Assembly: GCA_951217055.1 (NCBI GenBank) | Contig: OX578280.1 | Span: 17,957,394 to 18,021,393 of the forward strand | Origin: Gerris lacustris | Lineage: Eukaryota > Arthropoda > Insecta > Hemiptera > Gerridae | Length of the DNA stretch: 64,000 nt | Reading direction: 5' to 3' | In this document: one piece after another, positions 32,381 through 43,505 of the stretch | Numbering within the stretch: the first letter of the stretch is position 1 | Layout of the letters: every line of letters starts with the position of its first letter | The notes under the pieces: generated by a model | Databases searched by the model: none | What the model was told of the DNA's origin: nothing | What the model saw: the letters and a program-made list of their open reading frames with translations, nothing else | Made by a program: the position numbers and the translations under genes

Positions 32381-32697
32381 TCTCCACGTAGAAATATATT
32401 TAATAATTTTCAAAACAGCTCTCAGCCACTATAGGGACATCATCAGTGCCGAAAAGTGAAAAATGATAATTAAAAAATTGAAAAGATGGGATTGTGGTGA
32501 GTCATGTGAAATCAGCAATCGGTATACTCATACCGGTTGCTGCGGGGTCTTATACCAGTGTCTGGTTTAGCATGACTCACCACAATTCCTTCTTTTCAAT
32601 TTTTTAATTATCACTTTTCACTTTTCGGCACTGAAGATGACCTAAAGTGGCTGAAAGCTGCATTGAAAATTATTAAATATATTTTTACGTGGAGAGA
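32381..32697. mobile_element. Foldback MITE
   Basis: CTCCACGTAGAAATATATTT at the left pairs with the complement near 32675-32696. Inner arms share TTTTTAATTATC..TTTTCACTTTTCGG in mirror order and GAGTCATG/CATGACTC. The unpaired centre is about 32500-32565. Non-coding. Confidence 0.8.
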
Positions 32698-32953
32698 ACA
32701 TTCTTTTAATATTTTATCGTAGATTAGATTGAATGTAGTTAGCTTTGAAGAGATATTGTCTTTTTATTTAACCATTTTTCACCGAACAAATAATATGAAT
32801 TGTTATTACTTGTAAAAAATATAAATATAATTTATATTTTACAAAATAGGTGAAGTAGCAGTAAAAGCCCAGTTATAAACTCTTCGACAATGATCAGTTA
32901 GTTATCGCATGAAAAAGAGAATAAATTTAATTTAAATTGATATTTAATATTAC

Positions 32954-33025
32954 CTTGGTAAGAAACTGAGTAGTGCTTCTATTAGCAGATAGGTCTTCAG
33001 ACTTAGATCTCTCTAATACAGGTAG
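32954..33025 (-). CDS. Internal exon of minus-strand coiled-coil gene (24 codons)
   Basis: The acceptor AATTTCAG (AG at 33027-33026) and donor ACCAAG|GTAATA (GT at 32953-32952) bound 72 nt with phase 0 at both ends. The peptide is polar and serine-rich, starting LPVLERSKSEDLSANRSTTQ and ending FLTK. It is the same strand and phase as the coiled-coil exon downstream (23869-23609) and the exon upstream (35057-34998), so it probably forms a linker N-terminal to the coiled coil. A small exon of this kind could be optional in splicing. No domain is recognised. Confidence 0.75.
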
Positions 33026-33028
33026 CTG

Positions 33029-33147
33029 AAATTAAAATAAAGAAACATTTTAATTCAAAATTAAAATAAAGAAACATTTTAATTCAAAATTAAAATAAAG
33101 AAACATTTTAATTCAAAATTAAAATAAAGAAACATTTTAATTCAAAA
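33029..33147. repeat. 29-bp tandem repeat beside a splice acceptor
   Basis: Four copies of ATTAAAATAAAGAAACATTT TAATTCAAA lie directly 5' of the 33025 acceptor of the minus-strand gene. On that strand each copy contributes a T-rich stretch, so the array extends the polypyrimidine region. Confidence 0.92.
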
Positions 33148-33289
33148 TAATCCAATTCACATTGGGGTGCTAACTTAGAAGCATTTAGTCGATTTAGCTT
33201 TGACACATATTATAATTAATTAAATATCTATAAATTTGAAAGCAAACTAAAATACACGAGGAATGAAAGATTGGAGAACAAAAATAGTA

Positions 33290-33862
33290 CATTACGCGTC
33301 GAGTGCGGAAAGTAGCATTTTGCATGCGAGTGTGGAGTTTGCACTCGAGCGACAGCGAGGGTTGTAAAACCACACGAGCAATGCAAAATGCCGTTTTCGC
33401 TCGAGTTACGTACCGTACTTTATCTACGATTGTTAGATTTAATTATAAATACAGAAAAAAAATAAACTTGCTGTATGTAAGTTCGTATCTCTCTCTTGAT
33501 AAAGATGGCATTAATTCTTGAGTTGTATTTTTTGCCGAATTAATTATTTCTGGAGGAGTATTATTCTCCACATTTTCGTCGAAGTCACTTAATTCACTTA
33601 TTGTTTTTCACTAAAAACTCGATATAACCAGCTACTTTAATAAAAGAACGGCAAATTAGTTTTGTTAAATGTAAACAAACCAGCTAATCGTGCGTAAAGC
33701 TGAAGAATTCCTCTTCTTTACCGCACTAGTGTGGTAAAGAAGAGGAATTCTTCAGAACTATGAGACGCGCATGCGCAATAAATACAAGTACGTAAATAAT
33801 TACTTTCAACGCATCTAAACAGAGATATAATGTTTATATTTCTTATCAATCGTAGATAAAAA
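33290..33862 (+). repeat. Dispersed repeat, inverted relative of 28003-28690
   Basis: The segment from ATTACGCGTCGAGTGCGGAA has an internal mirror (GCATTTTGCATG/GCAATGCAAAATGC) up to about 33418. The second segment is bounded by TTTATCTACGATTG (about 33420) and CAATCGTAGATAAA (about 33848). It includes the palindrome CTTTACCGCACTAGTGTGGTAAAG at 33717. Another copy is at 38970-39510. Confidence 0.75.
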
Positions 33863-33982
33863 TCCTTAAAATGCTACGCTTTTTCAAATCTGTGAATGAA
33901 AGTAAGACACAGCTTATTACATTAAATCTTTTTAATATGTAAAAACAAATTTAATTATCACGTTTAAAGAAATGATTTTGTT

Positions 33983-34560
33983 TTTTGCTCTCGAGCTTAC
34001 CGAAGGTAACGGAAGCTGTGTGATCGTTCTGAAGAACGAAACATTTTTAGGTCTCCGATTTCAAAAATTCCAAGACAGAAATCCGTTACAGACATCAGGG
34101 ATCATTTTTGGTTCCGTGTCTGTCGCTCAATTTTTGCGAACCAACGTATCTTAAAAACTACACGTCCAATTTTAATGAAATTTGGGTGGTAGGTCATGAG
34201 TGCCATATTAGTTTCAACCTTCTGCGCTCATTTGTTTCTCTTCCACATGCGCACAAACATACATTAATTTACACCTATAGCTTCAAAAGTACTTATCTGA
34301 TTTGTATGAAACTTTTATAGTTTATCGAAAGTAGTCCGCAGATAGCCCCATATTACTTTGAACCGTCTGCGCTCTTTAACTTTTACTTAATTGATACTTT
34401 ATTTCAAGTAAAAAATCAAAACAATTTTGACAGATTAAGAAAACGGGGGAAACAATTAAACAAATTAGAAAATAATGACTTGTAAAAGCATAATAATAAT
34501 AAAGTACGTGATAGGATGTGAGGAAGCTATGTGCCACACCAATTGGCAGTCTATTTAACT
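33983..34560. repeat. Dispersed repeat with GAGCTTACCG start, copy 2
   Basis: Same family and orientation as 20897-21545, sharing CGAGCTTACCG..GGTAACGGAAGCT, CCAAGACAGAAATCCGTT, GGTTCCGTGTCTGTCGCTCA and GAGGAAGCTATGTGCCACAC. Open frames within it are not genes. Confidence 0.8.
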
Positions 34561-34720
34561 TTATGATGGAGCCACGAGACGACTATTTAAAATTAAATCT
34601 ATAATTTATTTCTATAGGAATATTTGTATTTTTATTTATTTTAATTTAAGAGAGAAAATACGTATTTTTAAATTAAAGAAAATAAATCGACTTAATACAT
34701 GGTGGAAATTTAAACTTTAT

Positions 34721-34723
<3 letters not shown>

Positions 34724-34780
<57 letters not shown>
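34724..34780. repeat. (TA)n microsatellite
   Basis: Uninterrupted AT dinucleotides for about 57 bp, followed by TATGTA-like degenerate repeats and a short GT run near 34803-34812. Confidence 0.98.
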
Positions 34781-34785
<5 letters not shown>

Positions 34786-34997
34786 GTATAAATATATATT
34801 TATGTGTGTGTGTCATAATAAAGAACATCTACATTTAAATAATTTATGCATTTATCTTTCTATATTTATTTTTATTAATTTATTTTCAACGCCATAAATA
34901 GAAATGCAATTGAGAGACATTGTACTTAATTCTGACTGAGTTAATGAAGAAAATATGTATAATATATATATTAATACAGACAGACTGCAAAACTGAC

Positions 34998-35057
34998 CTT
35001 GGATGGTAAGCGGGTAACTGCTGCAGGTGTGAGCGATTTACAGCTCTCGTTCGCTTC
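34998..35057 (-). CDS. Internal exon of minus-strand coiled-coil gene (20 codons)
   Basis: The acceptor TCTGTTAG (AG at 35059-35058) and donor TCCAAG|GTCAGT (GT at 34997-34996) bound 60 nt, phase 0 at both ends. The peptide is EANESCKSLTPAAVTRLPSK, polar and without a domain. It joins in phase to the exon at 33025-32954 downstream and the exon at 37713-37626 upstream. Splice signals are good, but the exon is short, so the call rests on signals, phase and local GC rise. Confidence 0.65.
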
Positions 35058-35594
35058 CTAACAGACAGAAAAATGCAGGTAATATGAACAACTTGAAACT
35101 TTTAAGAACATCATATATGTATTTAGAATATTTAAGCCATAAGCCAACAACAATTGGGTGAGATTCATAGTAAATATAATATGATTTAGAAAAGACTTGG
35201 TGGAAAACGTAAATTTCGGGATAAGCCATAGGTAGTATAAGGTAATATAATAAGGTAATCAAGTAGACTAATAAAACATCAGTAAAGTCACATAGGACTT
35301 ACTTAGGTAATGGGAAGGAGAGAACTCAGGAAAAAGGAAATAAGTTCCAGACCCCTTCTAAAAAAAAGGTAAAGGAAATACTTCTTGCATACGAGTCCGC
35401 AAGACAGTGAGACATTGTCATGTTTTCGCTCTGCGTAAACTACCGACATAAAATGAAATAAAATCGGTAATTTATTCAAGTAATTGATAAAAGTAGATGG
35501 AAGAGAATTTTTATTCTTATCTCCACACCGGCACTGCCGCGGCTTGATTACAAAATACTGAATTCAAAGACGCCGGCCCGTCTTCTACGAATTG

Positions 35595-35742
35595 TTAATA
35601 TGCCTTCATACTAGGTATGCCGAGATTGCTGAGAGTTGATGGCAACCTCCTGTACTTTCCTAACTCTCTGTCACACGTATTAATCTTTTCGACTCTCTTC
35701 GGCCCTATGACGTGCGGTGGAGGGAGGCCCAACAGCTGGAGA
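35595..35742 (-). CDS. Possible alternative terminal exon (unverified)
   Basis: In a GC-richer patch the minus strand is open after AG acceptors at 35744-35743 or 35734-35733. It reads LLGLPPPHVIGPKRVEKINT, continuing to KYRRLPSTLSNLGIPSMKAY and TAA. With the 35732 acceptor it would join in phase 0 to the exon at 37713-37626 and end that transcript early. There is no conserved domain and no strong polypyrimidine tract, so it could be chance or part of an unknown repeat. Confidence 0.25.
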
Positions 35743-37260
35743 CTGGATTACACACCTCCTATAGCTTTTTAACTCCCTGTTATTCTTTTCTGAGTTTTTA
35801 AGCTAAAAGTAACGTAACGTTTTTGACTTATGTTTCATAGCCTAAACATAAAAATTTCAAAATTAAAGTAGTGATATCTACATTGGACACTTTTTTACTT
35901 TAGCATCCCCCTTGGTTCTAAGCAATAATCTGCTCTACAAAGCCTCGCAGATTTGTGTGTTTGTCTCCCCAAGACATTGAGACTCCTGGGACAGTTTTAT
36001 CTTTAATATTCCTTTATCTTAATAGTTGATTAGACTAAGGGATATGATCACTTAGTGACATATCCCACTTTTTTTGGGGGAGGGGGGGGATAAATGACAA
36101 ATTTTAACTTTTTGGAATTTTCCCGTCAGTTACACGGCTTTAGCTACAAGTCTGTCAAATGTCAAGTGTTAACTATTCTGGATTTTTTTTTTATAATTTT
36201 GATGTGTCAGTCAGTCAGTAACAAAAATGCTAACTTCGAAACTCTCCCCTTTTTGAAAAAGCTTAATATTAAGGGCTAAATTACAGTATCCTAAGCTACT
36301 TAAGCTTGTTCTATACTCCAAATTTCAAAAGCCCATCTTAAGATGAAGTAGAGATATGAGGGTGAGAAAAACCGGGTGAATTGGTTCAAGTAAAGATACA
36401 CTGCATGCTTACTGCAACTTGGCCTTGCGCACTACCGTATGAACACATAAGAAGATATTAATATAAATATATGTAGAAGTGTATACTATTATACATATAT
36501 TTTATAAAGAAGAAGATAGATGCGATTTTTTTGATCTGAGATGAGATAATCATTTCCTTGACACATCATCTGAGCTTCTTTTTCTATGATTCACGATCTT
36601 AAATTAGCCTTATAATTGCTATAAGTTAATAGCACCGAGATAGTCCAAATATTAAAAGTTTAACAAATGAGGAATTATCATAATTCGTTTTAAGTTGAGT
36701 GAAATATGTTTATATTTTAATTTAATATTAAATATTTACGAGCTAATACCTAAATTGTTATAAAAGTAAACAACATATTTTATATGCATGTTTCCACTAT
36801 ATTAGTATGGTTCGAGGTCATTTTTATTTTTATTGAGTTACATCACAAGGAGCAATCTTTATACAACGTCTTCCAAACGCCTCCTCAAGTAAATTAAATA
36901 TTAAAAATAGTTATTTACAGACACTAATTTTATAAATTACAAATAAAAATAATGATACTAGTAAACATAATAATTAAATAAATAATAAATAAAATTTGAA
37001 ATTAAAAAAATGAGGAAAGGAGAAATATAGATAAAAATATATCCAGTCACTTAGATTCGAAATACAGATTCTTGTGTTTGCGAATCAACACAAACACATT
37101 AAAATCACACATACACACACACACATCACATCATTAAGCTAATCACACACATAATCACATATATGCTAATCGCACATTCTAATCATTAAGCTGCAATCTA
37201 AATAGATATATGATTACTATTTATATAATATACAATACATATATATTTTTCCAAATTTTT
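35743..37260. other. AT-rich intron, nothing firm
   Basis: No gene is recognised. The 61-codon frame at 36094-36279 has no coding character. A short CA-rich stretch (37090-37160) lies near the SINE. Confidence 0.5.
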
Positions 37261-37264
37261 AAGT

Positions 37265-37421
37265 TTTATGTAGTATTCTTACTACGGAAGGATTAAATTT
37301 TAATTTAAATCAAATTATAATTATCATTAACTACGGGAGACAAACAGAGAAAAATAGACCCTAGCAGCGGGACTTGAACCACGGGCCTCCTATATATTCG
37401 TTACAGGCGCTCTTACATTAT
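37265..37421 (-). mobile_element. tRNA-Phe-derived SINE, copy 1
   Basis: Minus orientation. It starts at the 3' end GTAGTATTCTTACTACGG and shows AATTATAATTATCATTAACT, CAGAGAAAAATAGACC and GGGACTTGAACC (complement of the B box GGTTCAAGTCCC). The 5' tRNA half is decayed. Confidence 0.85.
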
Positions 37422-37625
37422 TATTTATATTATTCCACCAAAATTTGTAAGATTCAAAATCTTAATACCCCATCTAACGTCAACTTCTTCAAAAATCAAT
37501 GAGTACAGAGTTCAATGTACTATAGACTCTTTTAATAGCTACGCAGAACAATCAAATAATAAATAAACAATAAAATTGATCTTAGCGTACGTAAATATAA
37601 ATAACTAAATCAAATAAATATTTAC

Positions 37626-37713
37626 CGTTTCTTGATCATGATCCTCGATTAACCAACCGGTCAATTGAAATAAATATTGCAGTATAAACAGCATGTTTTC
37701 AATTGCATAGTAT
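37626..37713 (-). CDS. Probable exon of minus-strand gene: hydrophobic and acidic segment
   Basis: The acceptor CTTCCTGCTAG (AG at 37715-37714), with a long T tract before it, and the donor GAAACG|GTAAAT (GT at 37625-37624) bound 88 nt. One frame is open: one base, then YYAIENMLFILQYLFQLTGW and LIEDHDQET, ending in phase 0, compatible with the exon at 35057-34998. An ATG at codon 7 (MLFILQYLFQ...) could start a short isoform, making this a first exon with a hydrophobic N terminus. If it is internal, the upstream exon must leave two bases. The hydrophobic run is too short and polar to call a sure membrane helix. Confidence 0.55.
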
Positions 37714-38273
37714 CTAGCAGGAAGACTTTTTTAAAAAAATTCCGTCCGGATATTAAATTTAAATCACTTAAAATATATTAAATTAATAGAAAATAGAATA
37801 AGTTTAATTTCTTTGTCACTAATCACTTTAAAAAAAAAGTTAAATTAATCAAGTTTTATGAAAAGTTATGTATTATGTTAGTCAATCAATTGAAAACATT
37901 ATTAAAGAATTACTATACTAATAAATTAATTAAATTGTATTAAGTACTAAATAAATATAATACATTAAAACTTTAGAAGAAAAATTATGTTAATGCTTAT
38001 GTTGATTTAACTAAAACTTAAATAACTTTAAATTAAGGTATGTTATGAATATAAAAAAGTCATATTTATCAATGAATATAAAGTTAACATAACGGAACAA
38101 GTGTAATATAAATCAACTGTTTTTCCTATTTACTTTTTTTTAGCAACAATAATATCACTGTCTGTTTGTTTTTTTAGGGGAAAAACACACTTTTTGAATG
38201 ATAACTTTAAAATGTTTGATGATTTAAAAAAAAACTTAATGAGCAATTATTAATAAACTTCATCTGCAAGGAT

Positions 38274-38483
38274 ATGAAAGTTTTGAATAAGTTTAGTATC
38301 AATTCACTTGTGCAATGCGAGACAACTGAACAAGTACTGCAATGTATTTCTAGACTGGAACTCAGAATGAGCAATCTAATAGGAAACCAAGGACGTTATT
38401 ACATTACCCAGATCCGGAGGGGCTTGTTGACTATACGATTAGTGCAAACATTCAATAACACCTGGGTAAACTTTAAACCTTAA
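38274..38483 (+). CDS. Small open frame of unknown nature
   Basis: The 69-codon frame MKVLNKFSINSLVQCETTEQ ... NTWVNFKP has more balanced base composition than its AT-rich surroundings. No signal peptide, domain or repeat family is recognised, and no promoter was identified. It may be a short gene, a decayed element or chance. Confidence 0.22.
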   Translation: MKVLNKFSINSLVQCETTEQVLQCISRLELRMSNLIGNQGRYYITQIRRGLLTIRLVQTFNNTWVNFKP

Positions 38484-38969
38484 GCACAGCTTTTACCTGT
38501 TGCATTTCAAATATAGATTTCAATTTGAATATCAATCTAATTTCAAATTTAATAATAGTTCACATAATTTTACTCTACTTTATTTTATTTAAGAGATTAT
38601 TGAAAACTAATTATAATTCTGCAGTATAAACCTGAATGAACGACTATTGAATTAATCATATAATAAATATTATACTTTATGTCCTTATCCAAATTAATTG
38701 TATAAATTTATACTTGGTAAATTAAATGAAATCCTTTAATATAATCGAGTAGTGTCCCGACGACTCACCTTAAAATGATTTGTTATTACCAAGCTAAGGC
38801 AACCATATTTATTCCAATAAAAATAAATGTTTGTTTTGATTTGTTGGTCTTTAAATAGATATAACAACTTATCTTTAATTTTAATAACTTTTCTAAATTA
38901 ATTTACTTAGTTTTACTTTTATTTCTGAATATAAAATTAAGCCCGTTGCTACGGGCCTAGGGCACATAA

Positions 38970-39510
38970 TTTTACATTACGCGTCTAGTGCGGAAAGTAA
39001 CATTTTGCATGCGAGAGTGAAGTTTGCACCCGAGTGACAGCGAGCGAGTAAAACCACACGAGCAAAGCAAAATGCAGTTTTCGCACGAGTTGCGTACCGT
39101 ACTTTATATACGATTGTTGGATTTTAATAATAAATACAGAAAAAAATTAAAAAATAAATTAACTTCCTGTATGTAAGTTCGTATTTCTCTTTTGATAAAG
39201 ATGACATTAATTCATTAGTTGTATTTTTTGCCGAATTAATTATTTCGGGAGGAGTACGTATTATTCTCCTCATTTTTGTCAAACCACTTAAAATAATCAC
39301 TGTTTTTCACTAAAAACTCGATTCAAACACTAACTTTAACTAAACAAACAGCAAATTAGTTTTATTAAATGTAAACAAACATGCTAATCGTGCAATAAGG
39401 TGAAGAATTATGAACGCGCATGTGCAATGAATACAACTACGAAAAGAATCACTTTCTACGCATCTAAACAGAGATAAAATGTTTATATTTCATATCAACC
39501 GTAGATAAAA
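38970..39510 (+). repeat. Dispersed repeat, copy of 33290-33862
   Basis: Starts ACATTACGCGTCTAGTGCGG and contains TTTTGCATGCGAG, CACACGAGCAAAGCAAAATG, GTACCGTACTTTATATACG, TTTTTGCCGAATTAATTATT and ACTAAAAACTCGAT, in the same order as 33290-33862. No coding frame is present. Confidence 0.8.
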
Positions 39511-40875
39511 TATTTTATACTAAAAAAAAAAGAAATGATGTATTCATTTTTTAAAACTTTTTTCCCGGAGGGATATAATTAAAAAAAAAAACAATATTAT
39601 ATTTTAATTGATTAAATTTTGTGACTATATTTCGATATCAAGTATCAATACTATACGAGCTATCAATTTTGTTAAAATGAACATTTCATTTTTCGTATTG
39701 TATGTATTTCAAAATTTATTTACCTACTAACTTGAACCAAATTGTAAAATTAGTATATTTTTTTGAGCTTTTTGAAGAAAACCCTTCATTTTTGGACTGA
39801 ATTTGCGACTTCTTTTCTCAAATTGTAAGTGACATAACTCGGACAATTTTCAAAATTCTTGTACGCATTAATTACAAAAAAATAGCATATTTTGTTCGTG
39901 CTTTACAAATATTAACATGTTTTAGGGTTTACTCGTCAAGATAAGAATCAACACCCCAAAAATTGTCCTTTAGACCCCCCCCCCCCCCCCCACCAACCCC
40001 AAAAAGGGAATAAAAAGTTGGTTTATTGAAGTGAAACTTCTATTTAAAGACCAGCAAATCGAAACAAACATTTATTTTCATTGGAATAAATGTGGGTTCC
40101 TTAGCGTAGCAATATTATATGCAAATATAATTTTTTCAATTAAATTTCCCACAACCATTTCTTAATTCTGTGTTATGTTCAAGTTACACTAACGAACACT
40201 ATTAGGTATTATTAGATAACTTTATTTAATATTTATCAAGTGAACATTGTCATGTCATCTTGTCAAATATAATATTATAAATAACATAAATATTACAAGT
40301 ATATCACATTCTGAAATAATAAATTCGTCAAAAAGTAAAAGAGAGCAATGCATTCTAGAAATTAAGTTTCACTTCTAATGCGTGAGAGTGGACATATTTT
40401 TTTTATAACCTTATCGGTACTTGGTTAGAATCTTGTTTTAAACAAAGATCTACTCTTATCAAAAACTTTAGATAAAAAGAAGATGAGGACATCTCATTAG
40501 GCAGGTAGTTAATCTTGAGAAAATAGTGACGTGAGCAAATTTAGTAATTGATTCTTAACTAGAATTTAATGATTTTATAGATAAAATTAATTTTAAGAAT
40601 AAAAAAAATCATTAAAAAAAAATAATCAAAAAATAAAAATTATAAATAATATTTATGCTCTTTTAGTGCTGGGTCTTCAAAGAGTAAAAAAGTTTTGAAG
40701 ATAATATAATTTAAATGGTTATATTTAAAAATTCCTTGAGGTAATTCATCAGGCATATTAAATGCTTGTAGTTTTCCATTAGATTATACTATAACATCAA
40801 TTAAATTGACCAAAAAGGCTTAACCAGAAGGAAATTGTCCGTTTGAAAACTCTAGGGAAAATAAGACTTGCCTAG
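39511..40875. other. AT-rich stretch, nothing recognised
   Basis: A poly-C tract at about 39975-39991 and AT-rich low complexity. No gene, RNA or named repeat is seen. Confidence 0.5.
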
Positions 40876-41118
40876 CAGGGTCGGACTGGCTATAAGGGAG
40901 TTCGGGAGTTTTCACGGTGGGCCGGTCTGGTTACAAACCAATGCAACACCACACCTTCCATCCGACACCGGCCCGATATCGGGCTAATCCATCCGGTACG
41001 TGTGTTCCTAGCCTAAGGCCTAAAATGGACCGGTGACCGGTCCCTTGGCCAACTCAAGGCTTGAGGGCCGGTCTGATGGAGACACTCCCGGGCGGAAATT
41101 TCTTCCCAGTCCGCCCTG
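40876..41118. mobile_element. hAT-like MITE with CAGGGTCGGACTGG ends
   Basis: The left end CAGGGTCGGACTGG (40876) and right end CCAGTCCGCCCTG (to 41118) are inverted repeats of the widespread hAT type CAGGG.CGGACTGG. Flanking 8-mers TTGCCTAG (40868-40875) and TTGCCCAG (41119-41126) match at seven of eight positions, the expected hAT target duplication. The 243-bp interior is GC-rich and non-coding. Confidence 0.9.
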
Positions 41119-41331
41119 TTGCCCAGAATAGAAAATATTGGAGGAAGTTTTTAGAGACCACCTCCACGCTGTAATGAAATACCAACAAGAAAGACAAAGA
41201 AAGAGGTTTCCACAAAGTTTTTTTTTTAAACTTGATTATAATCTTGTTATATTGTAAAATTTTAATGATGACGAACTCCGATGGAGGAAATTGTTTTAAA
41301 AATAAAACTTTTTATTTTGGTGCAGAATGAA

Positions 41332-41489
41332 ATAACTGCGGAAAGATTAAATTTCAATTTAAATCAAATTATAATTATTATTAACTACGGGAAACAGACA
41401 GAGAAAAATACACTCCAGCGCTGGGATTTGAACCATAGGCCTCTATATTTCCAGTATAGCGCTCTAACCAACTAAGCTACACAGGAGAA
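41332..41489 (-). mobile_element. tRNA-Phe-derived SINE, copy 2
   Basis: A nearly complete minus-strand copy, with the tRNA-like head TGTAGCTTAGTTGGTTAGAG (A box) and GGTTCAAATCCC (B box), then CACTCCAGCGC-type linkage and an AT-rich tail. Its head retains the anticodon-arm region CTATACTGGAAATATAG. Confidence 0.88.
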
Positions 41490-41676
41490 TGCTTTACTCT
41501 GACGTTAATGATACCTTGTCCCGAATTTAAGCTTTCAATTTTCCACAAATCTGAGAAGTCAACATTAATGACATAGAACTAGACCGAGAAATAACGCTTA
41601 TAATTATAAAGTACCCGCAATTAGTAGGTACAGGTGTACCTATTCAATCAATTAGAAATTCATATTACGATTTTTG

Positions 41677-41918
41677 TAGTATTCATACTACGGAAAGTTT
41701 AAATTTTAATTTTAATAAAATTATAATTATTATTAACTACGGGAAACAGACAGAGAAAAATACACTCCATCGCCGGGATTTGAACCACGGGTCTCTATAT
41801 GTGTGTATTTTTCCATGTGGCGCTAGAATGTATTTTTCTCTGTCTGTTTCCCGTAGTTAATAATAATTATAATTTGATTTAAATTAAAATTTAATCTTTC
41901 CGTAGTATGAATACTACC
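41677..41918. mobile_element. Two tRNA-Phe-type SINE copies, head to head
   Basis: 41677-41822 is a minus-orientation copy (GTAGTATTCATACTACGG ... GGGATTTGAACCACGGG). From 41826 to 41918 a 5'-truncated plus-orientation copy follows (TTTTTCTCTGTCTG ... CGTAGTATGAATACTAC). Together they form an inverted repeat of about 90-bp arms. Confidence 0.85.
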
Positions 41919-42519
41919 AAACACGTAAAATATGAAGAGAAAGGAACTACAATAATTTTTTTTATTACAATACACTATGTAGAAGATTTTTTTCCTCTCC
42001 ACATGATCAACTCAATTTAAGAATTGTGAAAGAATAAGGTCTTCAATACATAATTCTTTAGATAAAATACTCTTAGAAGACACTTGATTTTAAATTAACA
42101 TTTTAATGGAATTAATTTTTCAAACGTAATTTCGACCGTCAAAAAAATTAAGTTTTGCAAGACGTCTCGTTATTTCTGTCAAAATGACTTCTAACCAAAA
42201 ATATAAGGTGTGAACTCTTATCAAAGCTTCATATCCTTGCACGGTTATTTATTACGAGAGATATTGATTATATCCTTTTACTTCAGGAGTAAATCTTCAG
42301 AGAAGTTCAAATCTATAATCGCAAAGAGAAATTCTAAAGAAAGTGCAGGAGATATCTTGACCTTAGAATTTTTAATCTGTTGAAAAAACACTAAAATTTT
42401 TATTATATAAGATAGATCATTTTATTGCTTAAGTTCATATTAAATCACACGAAACAAATAATAATTTATCATTTTATTATCTTCGTAGTTTATTTAAATA
42501 GTTTCTCTTTTACTTTCTC

Positions 42520-42780
42520 ATATAAGTACTTAGTATAAATGGAGAAAAAGTATTGTTGTGGCCCGAAAAATTCGATTTTGATGGAAGTTCACGTTTTAAG
42601 GTCCACTGAGTCCAAAATAATTGATTATTAAAAAAGTCTGTCTGTAGTCTGTTATCTGTATAGACACGTAGAGCCTAAACCACAGGGAACATTTCGATGA
42701 AATTTGGCGTACTCGTTCAGAATGCAGTTACACTTAAATACGAACCATATTAGTAGTTTTCCCGGGAAAAATCTATTTTA
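42520..42780 (-). repeat. Dispersed repeat, partial copy of the 24995-25303 family
   Basis: Shares TTTACTTTCTCATATAA, AAAAAGTATTG and TTTTCCCGGGAAAA with the other copies, and carries the GATGAAATTTGGCGTACTCG motif at about 42698. Confidence 0.6.
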
Positions 42781-43144
42781 TTTATGAAAATAAAACCGAG
42801 ATATTGATGAAAATAAAACTGATAACAAAATTTCATGCGAAAAAACGATATGAAAAATGTGACGTTCTTAAATATAGTAGGTACATACCAGGAAGTTAGG
42901 ATATAACAGGAGGTAGCTGGGATTTCACTTTTTAGTACTATATTTTGCCAATAGGAGCACACCATAGCAACCGTCTTCAGAGGGGGAGGTGTAAATATTG
43001 GTTTCACTGGATTCAATACCCAAAAAAGTTACCCATAATTCAATGTTGTTCCATGTTCTATTTCTTCAGCCAATTGTACTCATACATTTATATAATTGGT
43101 CAAAATTTAAGCTTTCATCATCCTCGTCTTTTACCCTTTATTTT

Positions 43145-43505
43145 AAATTTTTAAACTTTCTTATCTAGGTCTACAGGGTATAAATAAAGTAGTCCCCCTT
43201 GCTTTTTGTATGCAATATTTCGCCTCCTCTTGAGGCATCTTCAGGCCTTAAATTTGCTTTCCTGTTTAGTTATTATATAGTTTATCCTTATGATATTTAT
43301 TTTTTATTTGATATATTTTAACAAAACAACGTCTCCATCTAGCTGTGCAATACACATTGTCATGAAATTATTCTTAATATATGTCAAAAACAACTAAAGA
43401 ACAACTGAAGATGCCTCAAGAGGAGGCGAAATATTGCTTATAAAAAGCAAGGGGGACTACTTTATTTATACCCTGTAGACCTAGATAAGAAAGTTTAAAA
43501 ATTTA
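43145..43505. mobile_element. Foldback MITE with about 90-bp arms
   Basis: The left arm includes TTATCTAGGTCTACAGGGTA, AAAGTAGTCCCCCTTGC and TTTCGCCTCCTCTTGAGGC. The right arm carries the reverse complements in order and ends GACCTAGATAAGAAAGTTTA. The centre of about 150 bp is unpaired. Non-coding. Confidence 0.88.
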
